In this document: positions 20,530-30,009 of the stretch, in pieces
Position numbering within the stretch: the stretch's first letter is position 1
How the letters are laid out: each line of letters begins with the position of its first letter
NCBI GenBank assembly: GCA_024114885.1
Contig: CP099427.1
Span: 2,096,001-2,160,000 of the forward strand
Direction: 5' to 3'
Length of the DNA: 64,000 nucleotides
Origin: Septoria linicola
Taxonomy: Eukaryota > Ascomycota > Dothideomycetes > Mycosphaerellales > Mycosphaerellaceae
Made by a program: the position numbers and the translations under genes
The notes under the pieces: model-generated
Database searches by the model: none
Told to the model about the DNA's origin: nothing
What the model saw: the letters and a program-made list of their open reading frames with translations, nothing else

Positions 20530-21483
20530 ATGGCCGCCAATCAGATATGGAGCGATGAAGAGTTCCACGTCGAGCAGCTGTTGCGGGAGGAGTTTGGCGT
20601 CACTACCTCGACGGACGGAGCACTAATTGCATGGGATATGATGGGCAGAATGTTCGGCGCGCGATACTGCACGGCCAAGAGAATGCCTGGTGGCAAGAAG
20701 TATGGTCCTCAGCGCTTCCAAGATCGTGAGTCCACTCGCTAGAAACAAAGACACGTTGATCATCCACTGACTCGAGGTACAGGCTGGACACAGCGCAACA
20801 AGCAGAGCCAACCATTCGCGAAATGGACGCGCATCTCGAAAGGTCCGCACTCGAGTGCAGAACAGTACCTTCGAGTCCACCTTCGAGAGTCGATAAAGGC
20901 AGCTGCTGAGCTGGAGGGTCACAACAACCTGCTCACCGAACAGGCCACTCGGCCCATTCTTCTTGGCCGTCCAGGCATTCCAACTTGCTATGCCCTACCA
21001 TACGGCGAGCTTCACATGATCCATCGCAACGATGTCAAGTTCGGTCGACCAGACGACCTGCCACAAGCCCACTCAGCTCCGCTCCGCGGCATTCCAACGG
21101 ATAGCTTTATCAACATCCACGGCGATCAGATTGTCAAAGTTGAAGGCATCTCAAACAGTATTTTCGATGTGATGGTGTGCGACTACGACTTCTGTGCCAC
21201 TTGCAACGATACCGCATTCCCTATGCCAGCAACCAGCCGCTTTGAGAACATGCCTTTCCTGCACTTGGGCCGCGATTGCGAGCCAGAAATCGATGCGCTT
21301 CAACACTTCTACACTTTCCATGGCATCAACAGCGCAGAAGTCGCAGCCGCTATCCACGTGTCGAACTAGAAGCAGGAGATCGATGTCAAAGTCGTGGTGG
21401 ATGGCAAGGAGATCATTGTGGCTGCTGTGGCGTGTGTGAAAGAGTCTTGCGCGGTATGCAACGAGCTCTCGACCCGTCAGTAG
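20530..21483 (+). pseudogene. double-unit cysteine-cluster family, paralog C, in-frame TAG
   Basis: Exon 1 is 20530-20725, then a 57-base intron (GTGAGT…TACAG), then exon 2 from 20783. The Myb-like start is WSDEEFHVEQLLREEF and the intron falls in FQD|RWTQRNK, the same place and phase as in paralog B. Unit 1 is MIHRNDVKF to CDYDFCATC. Unit 2 starts MPFLHLGRDCE but a TAG at 21367-21369 interrupts it. The same frame then continues for 37 codons with clear family sequence ending CVKESCAVC before the next TAG (21481-21483). A gene predictor would stop at 260 aa and lose the second cluster. It is either a recent nonsense allele, a read-through product, or a sequence error. The linker seen in A and B is much shorter. 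Confidence 0.75.
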
Positions 21484-21880
21484 AGGGAGATGACAGCAGG
21501 GACGGGAGGGAGACATGAGATGACCAGATTCTGACTTTGCCAAAGAGCTGAGCTACTATGGTGGCCGCTTTCGATTGCTTTTTGTTCTTTCGTCGCGCGA
21601 GTAGATAAAGTACGTCCGCTTGATATGCTTCGAGCCTGCGAGAGTACCGGCTTCTCCCTCAGTCTTGTATGCTTCTCTCCCTCCAGTATTCGCACCAAGC
21701 GCAAAAATTGCCTGGCCGCTTCTGCATTTCTGCATTCCTTCTATTGACCGCGACACCGACTAACGCTGCGCCTTGCTCGGTGGGAGGCGAGGCTGCCTGG
21801 AAGCGAACATTCTTGAGCATCATCTTCACGCAGTGAGAAAGCTGATCTGACACGCTCGCGCCCTCGTCGGCCTCCTCAAG
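21484..21880. other. gap: no gene supported
   Basis: Spacer before the helicase remnant. It may contain more of the decayed helicase upstream, but no motif is visible. Confidence 0.4.
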
Positions 21881-22623
21881 AAGCATGTTATCGAACAGGG
21901 CCAAGGTGTGATTATTTGGGGCCAGGAACCAATCAGCAACCTACTCGCCGAGTTCACTTGTCGACTCCTCCAGATCCCGTACCGAGTCATCCGCGCCGGC
22001 ATCAAGATCGCGCTCGTGTATTGGCCGAGCGCTCCTTCAATGATGGCGAGGTAAAGGTGACGATCCTGTCTTCGCGCTCTGCGGCGGAGTCTGCAAACTT
22101 GCAGCGGGGTGGCAACATCCAAATCGTGATGGATTACACCAGCCTCCGCGCTCTGATCCAAATGATAGGCCGCCAAAATCGCATAGGCCAGACCAAAGCT
22201 ATGAGAGTCCTGGTCCTTACTGTCGACGAGACAATCGACTAGTACCTTTAATCGAAGCATCAGAAACGCTTCGTCAAGCAAGTGATCGCCAATGCGATGG
22301 TCCCGAAGGATCTTCTAGATGCCATCCACAAGGACAGCCCGTTCCAGTCCAAAGACGCCAAGGGTAGATTGCTCGAGGCTAGTGTGCAGTCCTCTGGATC
22401 TCGGGAGACAGATACAACCGATCGGGTGATGGAAGTTTTCGCCGACAGCTTGATGCGAGTAATTTTCGGCATTCGCTCCTCTCGCACAAGTCAAGAATGG
22501 TCCAACGTGCGAGACTCACGAGCCAAGAACCTGTTGCTACAGGAGCAACTGTTCCGGTTTGCTTACGGCAAACTCGTCGCTCGAGAGCTGCTAGGCCAAC
22601 TGGATCAATTGTTGGCAAAGTAA
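21881..22623 (+). pseudogene. remnant of a SNF2-family helicase C-terminal domain
   Basis: The translation shows a helicase C-terminal lobe: GVIIWGQEPISNLLAEF (motif IV region), ANLQRGGNIQIVMDY (motif V region) and QMIGRQNRIGQTKAMRVLVL (motif VI, SNF2 type). A one-base deletion near 22003 shifts the frame between the first and second parts. After motif VI the frame is cut by TAG (22240-22242) and TAA (22249-22251), both explained by CAG/CAA change, and then continues open for about 124 codons to 22623. The N-terminal ATPase lobe with Walker A and DExH is not visible upstream. It is a dead fragment of a chromatin-remodeller or repair helicase, or of a SNF2-like gene carried by a mobile element. 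Confidence 0.75.
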
Positions 22624-23501
22624 TCTAGCATCGAGCAGAGCGCTGGCACTCATCACGGCCCTAGCTGCTGGCCGCTCTCGAAGATGCTTCCACCCGCCGC
22701 ACTGCTCAAGACTAACACGCTCGTTATCCGTATCTTCTCCTCGAGCTGAAGCGGATTTGTTATTGCCGCCCAAGGTGGAGCTGGCTGTTTCGCTGGTGCT
22801 GCTTCTCCTAACCTTCTCACATGCGTCTCAATGGCTGGTATCTCGTACGGAATACACATTGTGCCCTCATTGAAGAGTTCTGATCGTGTTGGTGTTGTTG
22901 CTTGTCGTAAAAGCTGTGTAAATGCAGTAAATCAGTGAGGATCGAACCTCAAGCCAGCCTTGGCCCCTGACAACCCCCAGAGCTAACCTGCAGCCACTAC
23001 GTAACAACCTACATATAGGCCATGAAACGTCACTTCTACATCCTCAATCCTAGCGACCAATGGTTAGCGACTCTCAACAGTCAACATGGTGCAGTGGTAT
23101 CCAACTATCACGCTGCACAATACACAAGCCAGGTATGTATTTCTAACCGTAACGTGATAACAGGTTGTGGCAATGGCAGGCATTGATTCGGCCTCCCGAC
23201 TCTCACCAATATCGGAGGGGCCTCGGAAACGTAAAATCCTTCGATTCAAACCTATATCGTTGCGGGTTTTCGTGCTACCTTGGCAGGGCAGCTCTTTTGC
23301 TTCCTGTAATGTCACTCTGCCGACCATCTTTTGCCAGTTCGGCCGTCTACTGTTTTGGAGAGGCACAAGCCGTTCTCCATCATCTGCCCAACACCGTTCG
23401 TCAGGTATCTTGGGCAGGAGAGGCCCACGGTGATCGATCAGCGCCAACACTGGACAATGTCGAACCACTGGCCATGACGAAACCCTTTACAGCAGAGCAT
23501 C
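22624..23501. other. gap: no gene supported
   Basis: Short ORFs only. A GGTTCGATCC word on the minus strand near 22935 resembles a tRNA B box but lacks the rest of a tRNA. Confidence 0.4.
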
Positions 23502-24467
23502 GTGAGGGCAATCCGAGGCGACGACAGTATGAAACGTAGCGACATCCACGATCGAAGCACCAATATCATCGTCACCGCAATCTGTCTTTACTTCCGAGCA
23601 AGCAGCCATCAATTGTTGCTCGCTGTAACACCGCAAAACGAAATGACGGCTAAGCCTCCCAGAAATTGCAGCCCCTCGCCGCGACAGGCGCTCCAGCACA
23701 CACTTCGCGCGCTCAAATATGGGAATTTGCAGTCGTACATGGCATTTCGCTTGAAGACCTGCTCACGATGACACTCGTGAGCCGGAGACGACAGCATATG
23801 AACGTACTCATAGCCCGTCATGGCTGCGCGAAGTCATTTTGCCGGCGGAAACAGCGTCGCGCTGTCAAGTAGCAGACTCGCCTGTTGCACTACCATCAAC
23901 ACAGGCGCTGACTTGATCGTCGCAGACTGGAGCAGCCAGCCAGAATTCCACTTTCCAGGTTGCAGCATCAATTTGGGCACTTTCACGCTAGACTTCAAGC
24001 GGCACCTTTCGATCGAGGATTGGGAAGACTACGACCTTGTGCTCCTTGCAATCGTACGTCGATATTAATTTCGGTCTTGCCCAGAGAACAGGCAGATGCG
24101 TGCTCCTCTTGTAGAACCATGACCCGCATGCTTTCATCATTTCTAGCGCGCTTCGCTACCGAAATTGGACGCCTTCACAATCGAACTCATTGAGCTTACA
24201 ACCCTTCCTCGCAAAGCTTCGGGAAGATGGATGATCGAAGAGTTAATGGTTTGGATCGTGTGAACACCGCGTCTGGTTGAGATGGAGGTGCCTCTTCGAT
24301 CAGAACTTCACGCCACAACCTTCGATCGTCGTATGCAGCAGCGAGCGATACTGGAACTTTTGAGGATGACCGTGCTGTCATTTCTCAAGACGACACGCAA
24401 GCAACAATCACATCTTTACGCGCTTCCTCCAGACCGTGAAGGCGCAAGGACAAGCGACTCTCTCTAG
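23502..24467 (+). pseudogene. possible decayed gene, family unknown
   Basis: Frame 0 has three coding-like stretches, 23502-23771, 23820-24068 and about 24150-24467, separated by several stops (TGA, TAG, TAA). Segments such as RHLSIEDWEDYDLVLL and MEVPLRSELHATTFDRRMQQ have plausible protein composition. No domain is recognised and no intron solution clears the stops. It could equally be chance open frame. It lies in a stretch (22-28 kb) where neighbouring genes are clearly decaying. Confidence 0.25.
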
Positions 24468-25081
24468 CTCGCCTGCCGCTGGTTCTGCCTGTACATTGCG
24501 CTTCAGCTGTTTCTTGCTGATGAGCTTGGGTTTCCGCAGTTAGCTCTACTTTCACGCAACAGTCCGTCGACGACTGGCCCTTATGCTAGCACTGCGATCA
24601 AGCAAGCAGCCATGGTGCACCAAGCAGATCAATGACCAGACGCGCCACCTACAGATGATGGCGATCCTCTCCGTCATCAACTTGACCCTTCACCAACAAG
24701 AAGGCCAACGCCTGTAAGATCGATGGCCTCCTTTGTTACATTTCCGGAGTCAAGGTATCATGGCCGTTGCTGAGCTTGGCCTAAACGTACATTCTTTGTC
24801 GCTCGCAAAAGCCACTTCTTTCTGGACTTGGAACAGGCCTCATGCCAGCTTGATGATTCGTCATGATGGCTTGATCTGGCTCAAGCGCTGAACGCCTTCG
24901 GCTTCTCATCGTGAAGTATGGGACTGCTGTTCGACGAGCATGGAGACCTGAATAGTTGGGCTTCATGCCTACTCTGCGGCATCGCCGTAATGTGCGAAGA
25001 CGAGCTGGAAGTGAAGAAGGAAAGAGAGAAGCAGCCGGAGCGGGAGGCAAGATGTTCTGCTGAAAAGACGCCAAAACGTGG
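24468..25081. other. gap: no confident gene
   Basis: A 71-codon ORF (24918-25133 +) with a CLLC pair and a Lys/Glu-rich tail might be an upstream exon of the zinc-knuckle ORF, but I could not find a splice that keeps phase. Confidence 0.35.
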
Positions 25082-25600
25082 GTGCCGCGCCCAGTCATGT
25101 GCTGGAACTGCGCTGACAGAAAGGAGCCGATGACCATGATCGATAGCAAGGCGACTCCCACAGCAGTAGCGCACTTTGAAGTGCCCGTGACAGTGCACAA
25201 ATCGGCGGAAGACATCACGCCAATTGTATCGGAGCAGCCCAGGCCACTGAAACCCTTGCCGCCAATATCAACTTCCTTGTTGGATCGACACCCAGCACGA
25301 CAGGATGAAAGCCCGCAGACCAGATCCCGGATTACTGAAGCTCCCGCAGTCGAGATGGTAGATGCGGCGCCAACAGGAGAGGCCTTATTTCCAATACCTA
25401 CATCAGCGGAACAGCATGATTTGAAGGAATTAGGCGGCTCGTCACAGCCGATCTCATGTCCAGTCTGCGATGATGCGAGTCATGCGGAGGAGAAGTGTCC
25501 ACGACTGGAAGGCATCTCAATTCAACCCACGAAGGACATGACTTGGTTCACAGCTGAGGATTATGTTGCCTTGAGCAGGCATGATCGTCAAAAGAGGTGA
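25082..25600 (+). CDS. CCHC zinc-knuckle protein, 172 aa
   Basis: The frame encodes a Pro-rich, disordered protein with a CWNC pair near the N-terminus and a C-terminal SCPVCDDASHAEEKC, which fits the zinc-knuckle spacing C-x2-C-x4-H-x4-C (residues about 128-141). Zinc knuckles bind single-stranded nucleic acid or proteins. No Gag, protease or polymerase lies alongside, so it is not an evident retroelement part. The start could be 25082 or an in-frame ATG at 25133. Upstream exons are possible. Confidence 0.45.
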   Translation: MPRPVMCWNCADRKEPMTMIDSKATPTAVAHFEVPVTVHKSAEDITPIVSEQPRPLKPLPPISTSLLDRHPARQDESPQTRSRITEAPAVEMVDAAPTGEALFPIPTSAEQHDLKELGGSSQPISCPVCDDASHAEEKCPRLEGISIQPTKDMTWFTAEDYVALSRHDRQKR

Positions 25601-26000
25601 TCGTCGATCCGATACATAGATAGAGGCGTGATGGAGCTTCATCTTGATGATCAGATTGCATGCCCAAGAGGCGCAAGTATCTATAGATCTTGAATCGACA
25701 TGACAGTCTTGACCGGTAGACTGATGAGGTCATCAACGTTCTTCAGTCGTAGACACGGTAATTCTTCGCGTAGCCTGCGCATGCCGTGCGTTTGGAATCA
25801 CATGTTCTTCCGTGTATGACATCTGCTGCAGCCACAATCTCGGCGTTAATGAAAGGCTCTTTGACCCGACTTCCACTTCCGTCGACCCCTCGTTGGGCAA
25901 GAACAAAGAGCATCCTCTGCCGCTCTCGCCAGCACTTGAACTCTGACACTATCGCGCTACGCTCATCAGGGGAGTACGCAGATACTCGCATCAGTGCATC
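25601..26000. other. gap: no gene supported
   Basis: Spacer of 400 bp with only short ORFs. Confidence 0.45.
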
Positions 26001-26833
26001 ATGGCGGCCCAAACCCAGACCAGTCTCGCAGCAGCCGTACAGGATCTCGCTCTGGAGGATTCACGTGCTCTTTCTGAAGAAGAGCAATTCGCCATTGCCA
26101 AAGAGGAGAACGACGAGCTGCATCGCGACCCGAGACTGCGTGGGTACTATCTGCAAGCTCTCCCGACTTCCCATCCCAGCTACAATGTTGGAGCGGAGGG
26201 CTCCTTCGTTGCCACACATGCCGTGTTGAACACCGTTGAGCTGCTGGAGCGGGTCCTCGTCAATCTCGACTTCCCGACCTCCTGGTGTGTCAAGCGGTCA
26301 ACAGGAGGTTCAAAACATTAATAATCGAGTCCCCCTCTCTCTCAAAGCTCCTCTGGAAGCACTGCCCTGAGGCTGGATTGGATGGAGGCTCAAACCTGAA
26401 CTACCATATCCTTGAGCCAGCGAGAATTGGTCAACGCGGACGCCGGGATGGTACTACCCAGGTTCGCCCAGGCTTGAGACACTCCATCAAGGGATTTCCT
26501 CGTATACGCTACATGACGCGACCTCTCGATGGGGAATTCTTGTGCTGGGGCAAGAGCTACGGCCCATCGAGATGTAGCAAAGGCCACACTCTGGGCATTC
26601 GAATCAAGCCCAGCAAAGCGGGCGACGAGCTCACAAGGCAGTCATTCCTGGACATGTATCTCAGCGATTGTGCAGATCCATTATACGTCACAATCACTCG
26701 CGACGTACCGCCGGGTTGGCACCAAACTCTCGAAGCGTACGACGCGACTGCTGGCGACTGGACCAGAATCATATTCCGAGTACAGCCTGCGCCCTTGGGT
26801 GTACTGTATAGCATTGCGAAGAAGCTCTACTGA
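26001..26833 (+). pseudogene. F-box protein gene with single-base frameshift
   Basis: The first part (26001 to about 26278) gives a 92-residue N-terminus with an F-box start (AVLNTVELLERVLVNLDFPT). The second part continues the F-box in another frame (LLVCQAVNRRFKTLIIESP, to 26833, ending YSIAKKLY). Restoring one C near 26278-26280 joins them as a normal F-box (…NLDFPTLLVCQAVNRRF…) in a protein of about 276 residues. No intron with GT..AG ends explains the break. The protein would be an SCF substrate receptor of unknown target, related to the next gene downstream, with which it shares the layout 'THP…F-box'. It is either a recent frameshift or a one-base assembly error. Confidence 0.7.
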
Positions 26834-26907
26834 CAAGCATGTTCACCCCAGCAAGAACTTAACAGCCATCTAAAGCCATTTGCTGCGGGCTTAGTGAATA
26901 CGATGGA

Positions 26908-28395
26908 GTGTTTGAGATGATGCCGAGTACTTTGACTTTAGAAGAACACGCCCAACTGATAGGCAGAGTTGCGCTGTGTGCCAGCTATGTTCGGATACGC
27001 GAGGAGGACGAGGAGGGCAACTGGGGTGGCTATGACGAAGAAACAAGGAGCAATCATGGTTGGGAGCATGACACAGATGATATTGAACGAAGAGATGTCG
27101 AGATGCAGCGATCCATACGCCTCCTAGAGAAGCATGCAGACGCGAGACACTTGTGTAACGCTTGTCTTGGGTACGTCCTCCATCCCGAGAACCTCTGCTG
27201 GAACAACAACACCCGTCATGATTCATCGGGGGTGTCCTGGGCTATTTGGCAAGCAGAGCTGCAACAATACGGATCAGATATCATCCGCGACTCGTTACAG
27301 CTGGAAGCCTACAGAAACCAAGCATTGCCCGTGACGCATCCAGCACACATTCTGGATGTCGTTAAGAATGTTACCGCCGTGAAAGTTTTCAGCAACCAAG
27401 GCTTGTCCGAACAGATCTTGTCACACCTGAATCTCTTCGATCTGCTTCGCTGCTCGGCTGTCTGCAAACCCTGGCGATACTTGATCTTCAGCGGCTCTCC
27501 AAAACTTCGCGAAGCAGCTTGGCTAGATATCAAACCACTAGGTCCGGGACAGATGTCGTTCGGGAAGTTTTACCGAGCGCCAAATGCGCTGTCCACGTGG
27601 TATCAAGCAGCGCTATCGACACGCCCTGAGGTCAGTGCCCGGCTGAACTACTACCTCCTCAGCTATGAGAATCTCGAAGATGATTCTCAGATGTCCGACG
27701 GCCGCAATCCAGACACCAGCTTTTAGGTCAATCAGACAACTTCCTCCAGCGCTGGTGTTGCTCGCGTAGATCTACCCATCATCAAGTACTACGCGCCCGA
27801 ACCAATAGCTGCGAGAAGAATGGAGGAGTGGGGGCGACAGCCACGAATGACGATCCGCCTCACGGACGACTAGGCCAAAGCACAGCCGTGGAAGACATCG
27901 TCTTATAGGCGCATGTTTCTCAGCGACACGCTCATATACACTTGGCTGTCGATCCGCCCGCTGGAGAAGAACGCCTTGTTCGAGAGAATCGACGTCAAGG
28001 TGAGACCGGCAGTGTTGGACTTCTATCTTGACATCGCTAGCAAGATTTACCTGGAGGCAATGGCAATGTCTGAGCCTCCGCCTAGCGATTTTGGGCCTGC
28101 TCAAGCAAGGCTATTCGAGCCGACGAATTTTTTCCCCACAGATCGTGATCTCATCGTGTCGCCCATTGGATGGTTCTGCGAGTATGGCAACCGACTATGG
28201 GATGGTCCATTCTCGCGCTAGATTGAGAGTCGTAGAGACAATTATTAGTTTATTGGCGACCGGCGAGGCTTCGATCACGGACGGGACGACAGTGATGTGG
28301 ATTTCGGGTACTTCGATGACAACGAAAACAGATGGCGTTCTGTTATTCCAGGTGTCATAGATGATTCGGACGAGCGGTATGGGCGTCCTATGTAG
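26908..28395 (+). pseudogene. F-box protein gene with four in-frame TAG codons
   Basis: One frame runs 496 codons from ATG 26908 to TAG 28393-28395. It is interrupted only by TAG at 27724-27726, 27871-27873, 28219-28221 and 28246-28248; there is no frameshift and no TAA or TGA. The F-box is central (LSEQILSHLNLFDLLRCSAV and on, about residues 172-212). Sequence after each TAG is strongly protein-like (for example MFLSDTLIYTWLSIRPLEK, FDHGRDDSDVDFGYFDDNE). All four fit CAG-to-TAG, the CpA-to-TpA change of RIP. As annotated by a standard tool only the first 272 codons would be called. It is a tail-to-tail neighbour of the PARP gene, 16 bases apart. Confidence 0.75.
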
Positions 28396-28411
28396 AAATT
28401 TGCGCTTGCTC

Positions 28412-30009
28412 TTAGATATCATCTCCAATCTTCACACTTCCCCACGTCTCCCTCGCAGTCTGATACTCATCAAACCAGCTGACCTTTTCATCAGCACTTC
28501 TCTCCATCTTCTGCTGCACCTCGAGCTCTTGCTCAACACGCATCGCTTGAAAGTCTCCATAATCTTCCTCATCATCATCGACAGGCGCGATATCCTCAAT
28601 CACGAAGTTTGTGCCTGTAGCTGAGCCAAATCCGTAAGGAAACCACTTCGTAGCGGCAGCTTTCAAAGCAGCTTTCTTCGCGACAACAGCAGCGGGACAG
28701 TCATCAGTGGGTGCGAATTTTGTCTGCCCGCGAGCTTTTGCTTTTGTCTTTGACAGGAGCTGTGTAGGGTTCCTACGCATGGCATCGAAGTGGGCTCGAG
28801 CTCGCTCTGCGCCGAGATCAAGGTGCAGGACGTAGCAGGGTACAATTTGAGCTTTGTCAAAGACGATGTACTCCAGTCCGTTCGGCGAGACGTGCGAGTG
28901 CGCGCCTTCACGAAAGACACCCTCGGATCTATACGCCTGTTCTCTGTTGACTTGCAGTGGACGACCCATGATTGTGGCGCAGACAACGACGCGGAAGCTT
29001 GGTGATCTATAGGCGTCGTTAGATCCTCGTCCGTGGGCGCCGGCATACATGCATGCGTAATCAAGGCTGGGACTGGAGTAGATTCCCACTCCGTAGGAGG
29101 CGCCGCAGCGGACTTCGAGCTTCGCGGCGTTCATGTCTTTGCCGATGCGTTCCCCTGGTAGGATGAAGCCGTATCGGACAATCGATGCCATGACTGACTT
29201 TGGTGCGCCGTGAAAGGTGACGCGAGGAGCGCTGAGATACTCAGCGATACCTTCAAGCGTGTCCTCGACTTTGCCTTCGCGCACATCTTGACGATTGATG
29301 CATTTCCGAAGTTGCTCGTAGCTGCATTTCATGAGCTCACCCTCCACGACTTGTCTCCGCCGAAGGAATCGCTTGACCAAGTCGGCTCGAAAGACTGGCT
29401 CAACGTGAATGACACGCAGCTCATCTGGGATGTTGCTGATGATCTTGGCAATTGGCTGGCCTAGAACGAACTGTGAGTATCGTTGACGCTGAGAAGATCG
29501 ACGCCATGTGGGTTCTCTAGCACGTCTTGCCAGCTGGAGACCGCGCCGGAGTCCCATCCATTCGGAGCTTTGAGCTTCCGCGCTGCCCGTTCATGTTCTC
29601 GCCACGCCTGTAGATGACCAGCAGCAGTTTCGGCAGTCTGAAGCAGGAAGATACCAAAGCTCAGTGTGTTCCAGGTGTCAGCTGAGAGTGCTTGCACGAG
29701 CAAGACGCGCAACTCCTGGCGAAGAGGGTCAAGGTGTCTGCGCGGCACCACCGCACTGGAGGCATACACACTTATGCCATCTGATTCGCGACACACCTGC
29801 GCGATAACGTCTTCGAGGTCGAACTGCCATCGGACCTGGCTGCAGCTGGAGATTATGCCGAGTGGTAGATACTGTTCAAGCAAATTGTTTAAGAGTTGGG
29901 CAGCCTGGCTGGCATGGTCAATGAAGCGAGAACGCGAACTCGCGGCATCTTCATTGTGGTCTTCTGGCAATCGTTCTTCAAATTCGTCGTCGTCGTGGCA
30001 GTCTGGCAT
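28412..30009 (-). CDS. PARP-type ADP-ribosyltransferase domain protein, 514 aa
   Basis: Exon 1 is 30009-29524 and exon 2 is 29470-28412. A 53-base intron (GTGCTA…CACAG) joins SSWQD to FVLGQPIAK in phase. The C-terminal half has the PARP catalytic core: TFHGAP (His249), GVGIYSSPSLDYA (Tyr293) and NGLEYIVFDKAQIVPCYV (Glu362), so the H-Y-E triad of active polymerase or transferase enzymes is intact. NAD+ would be the donor; the target is unknown. The N-terminal 240 residues have no recognised domain, and the C-terminal tail after about 380 is Ala/Lys-rich then acidic. Fungal relatives can carry a C-terminal ubiquitin-conjugating domain; none is seen here. No signal peptide. Confidence 0.85.

Noticed and set aside
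22925..22995. Possible minus-strand tRNA because of GGTTCGATCC
   Set aside because: No acceptor or D arm, and the T loop would be short by one base.
26908..28395. TAG could be a reassigned sense codon
   Set aside because: Many well-supported genes in the window end at TAG (for example the peroxygenase, MARVEL and 42229 genes), so TAG is a true stop here.
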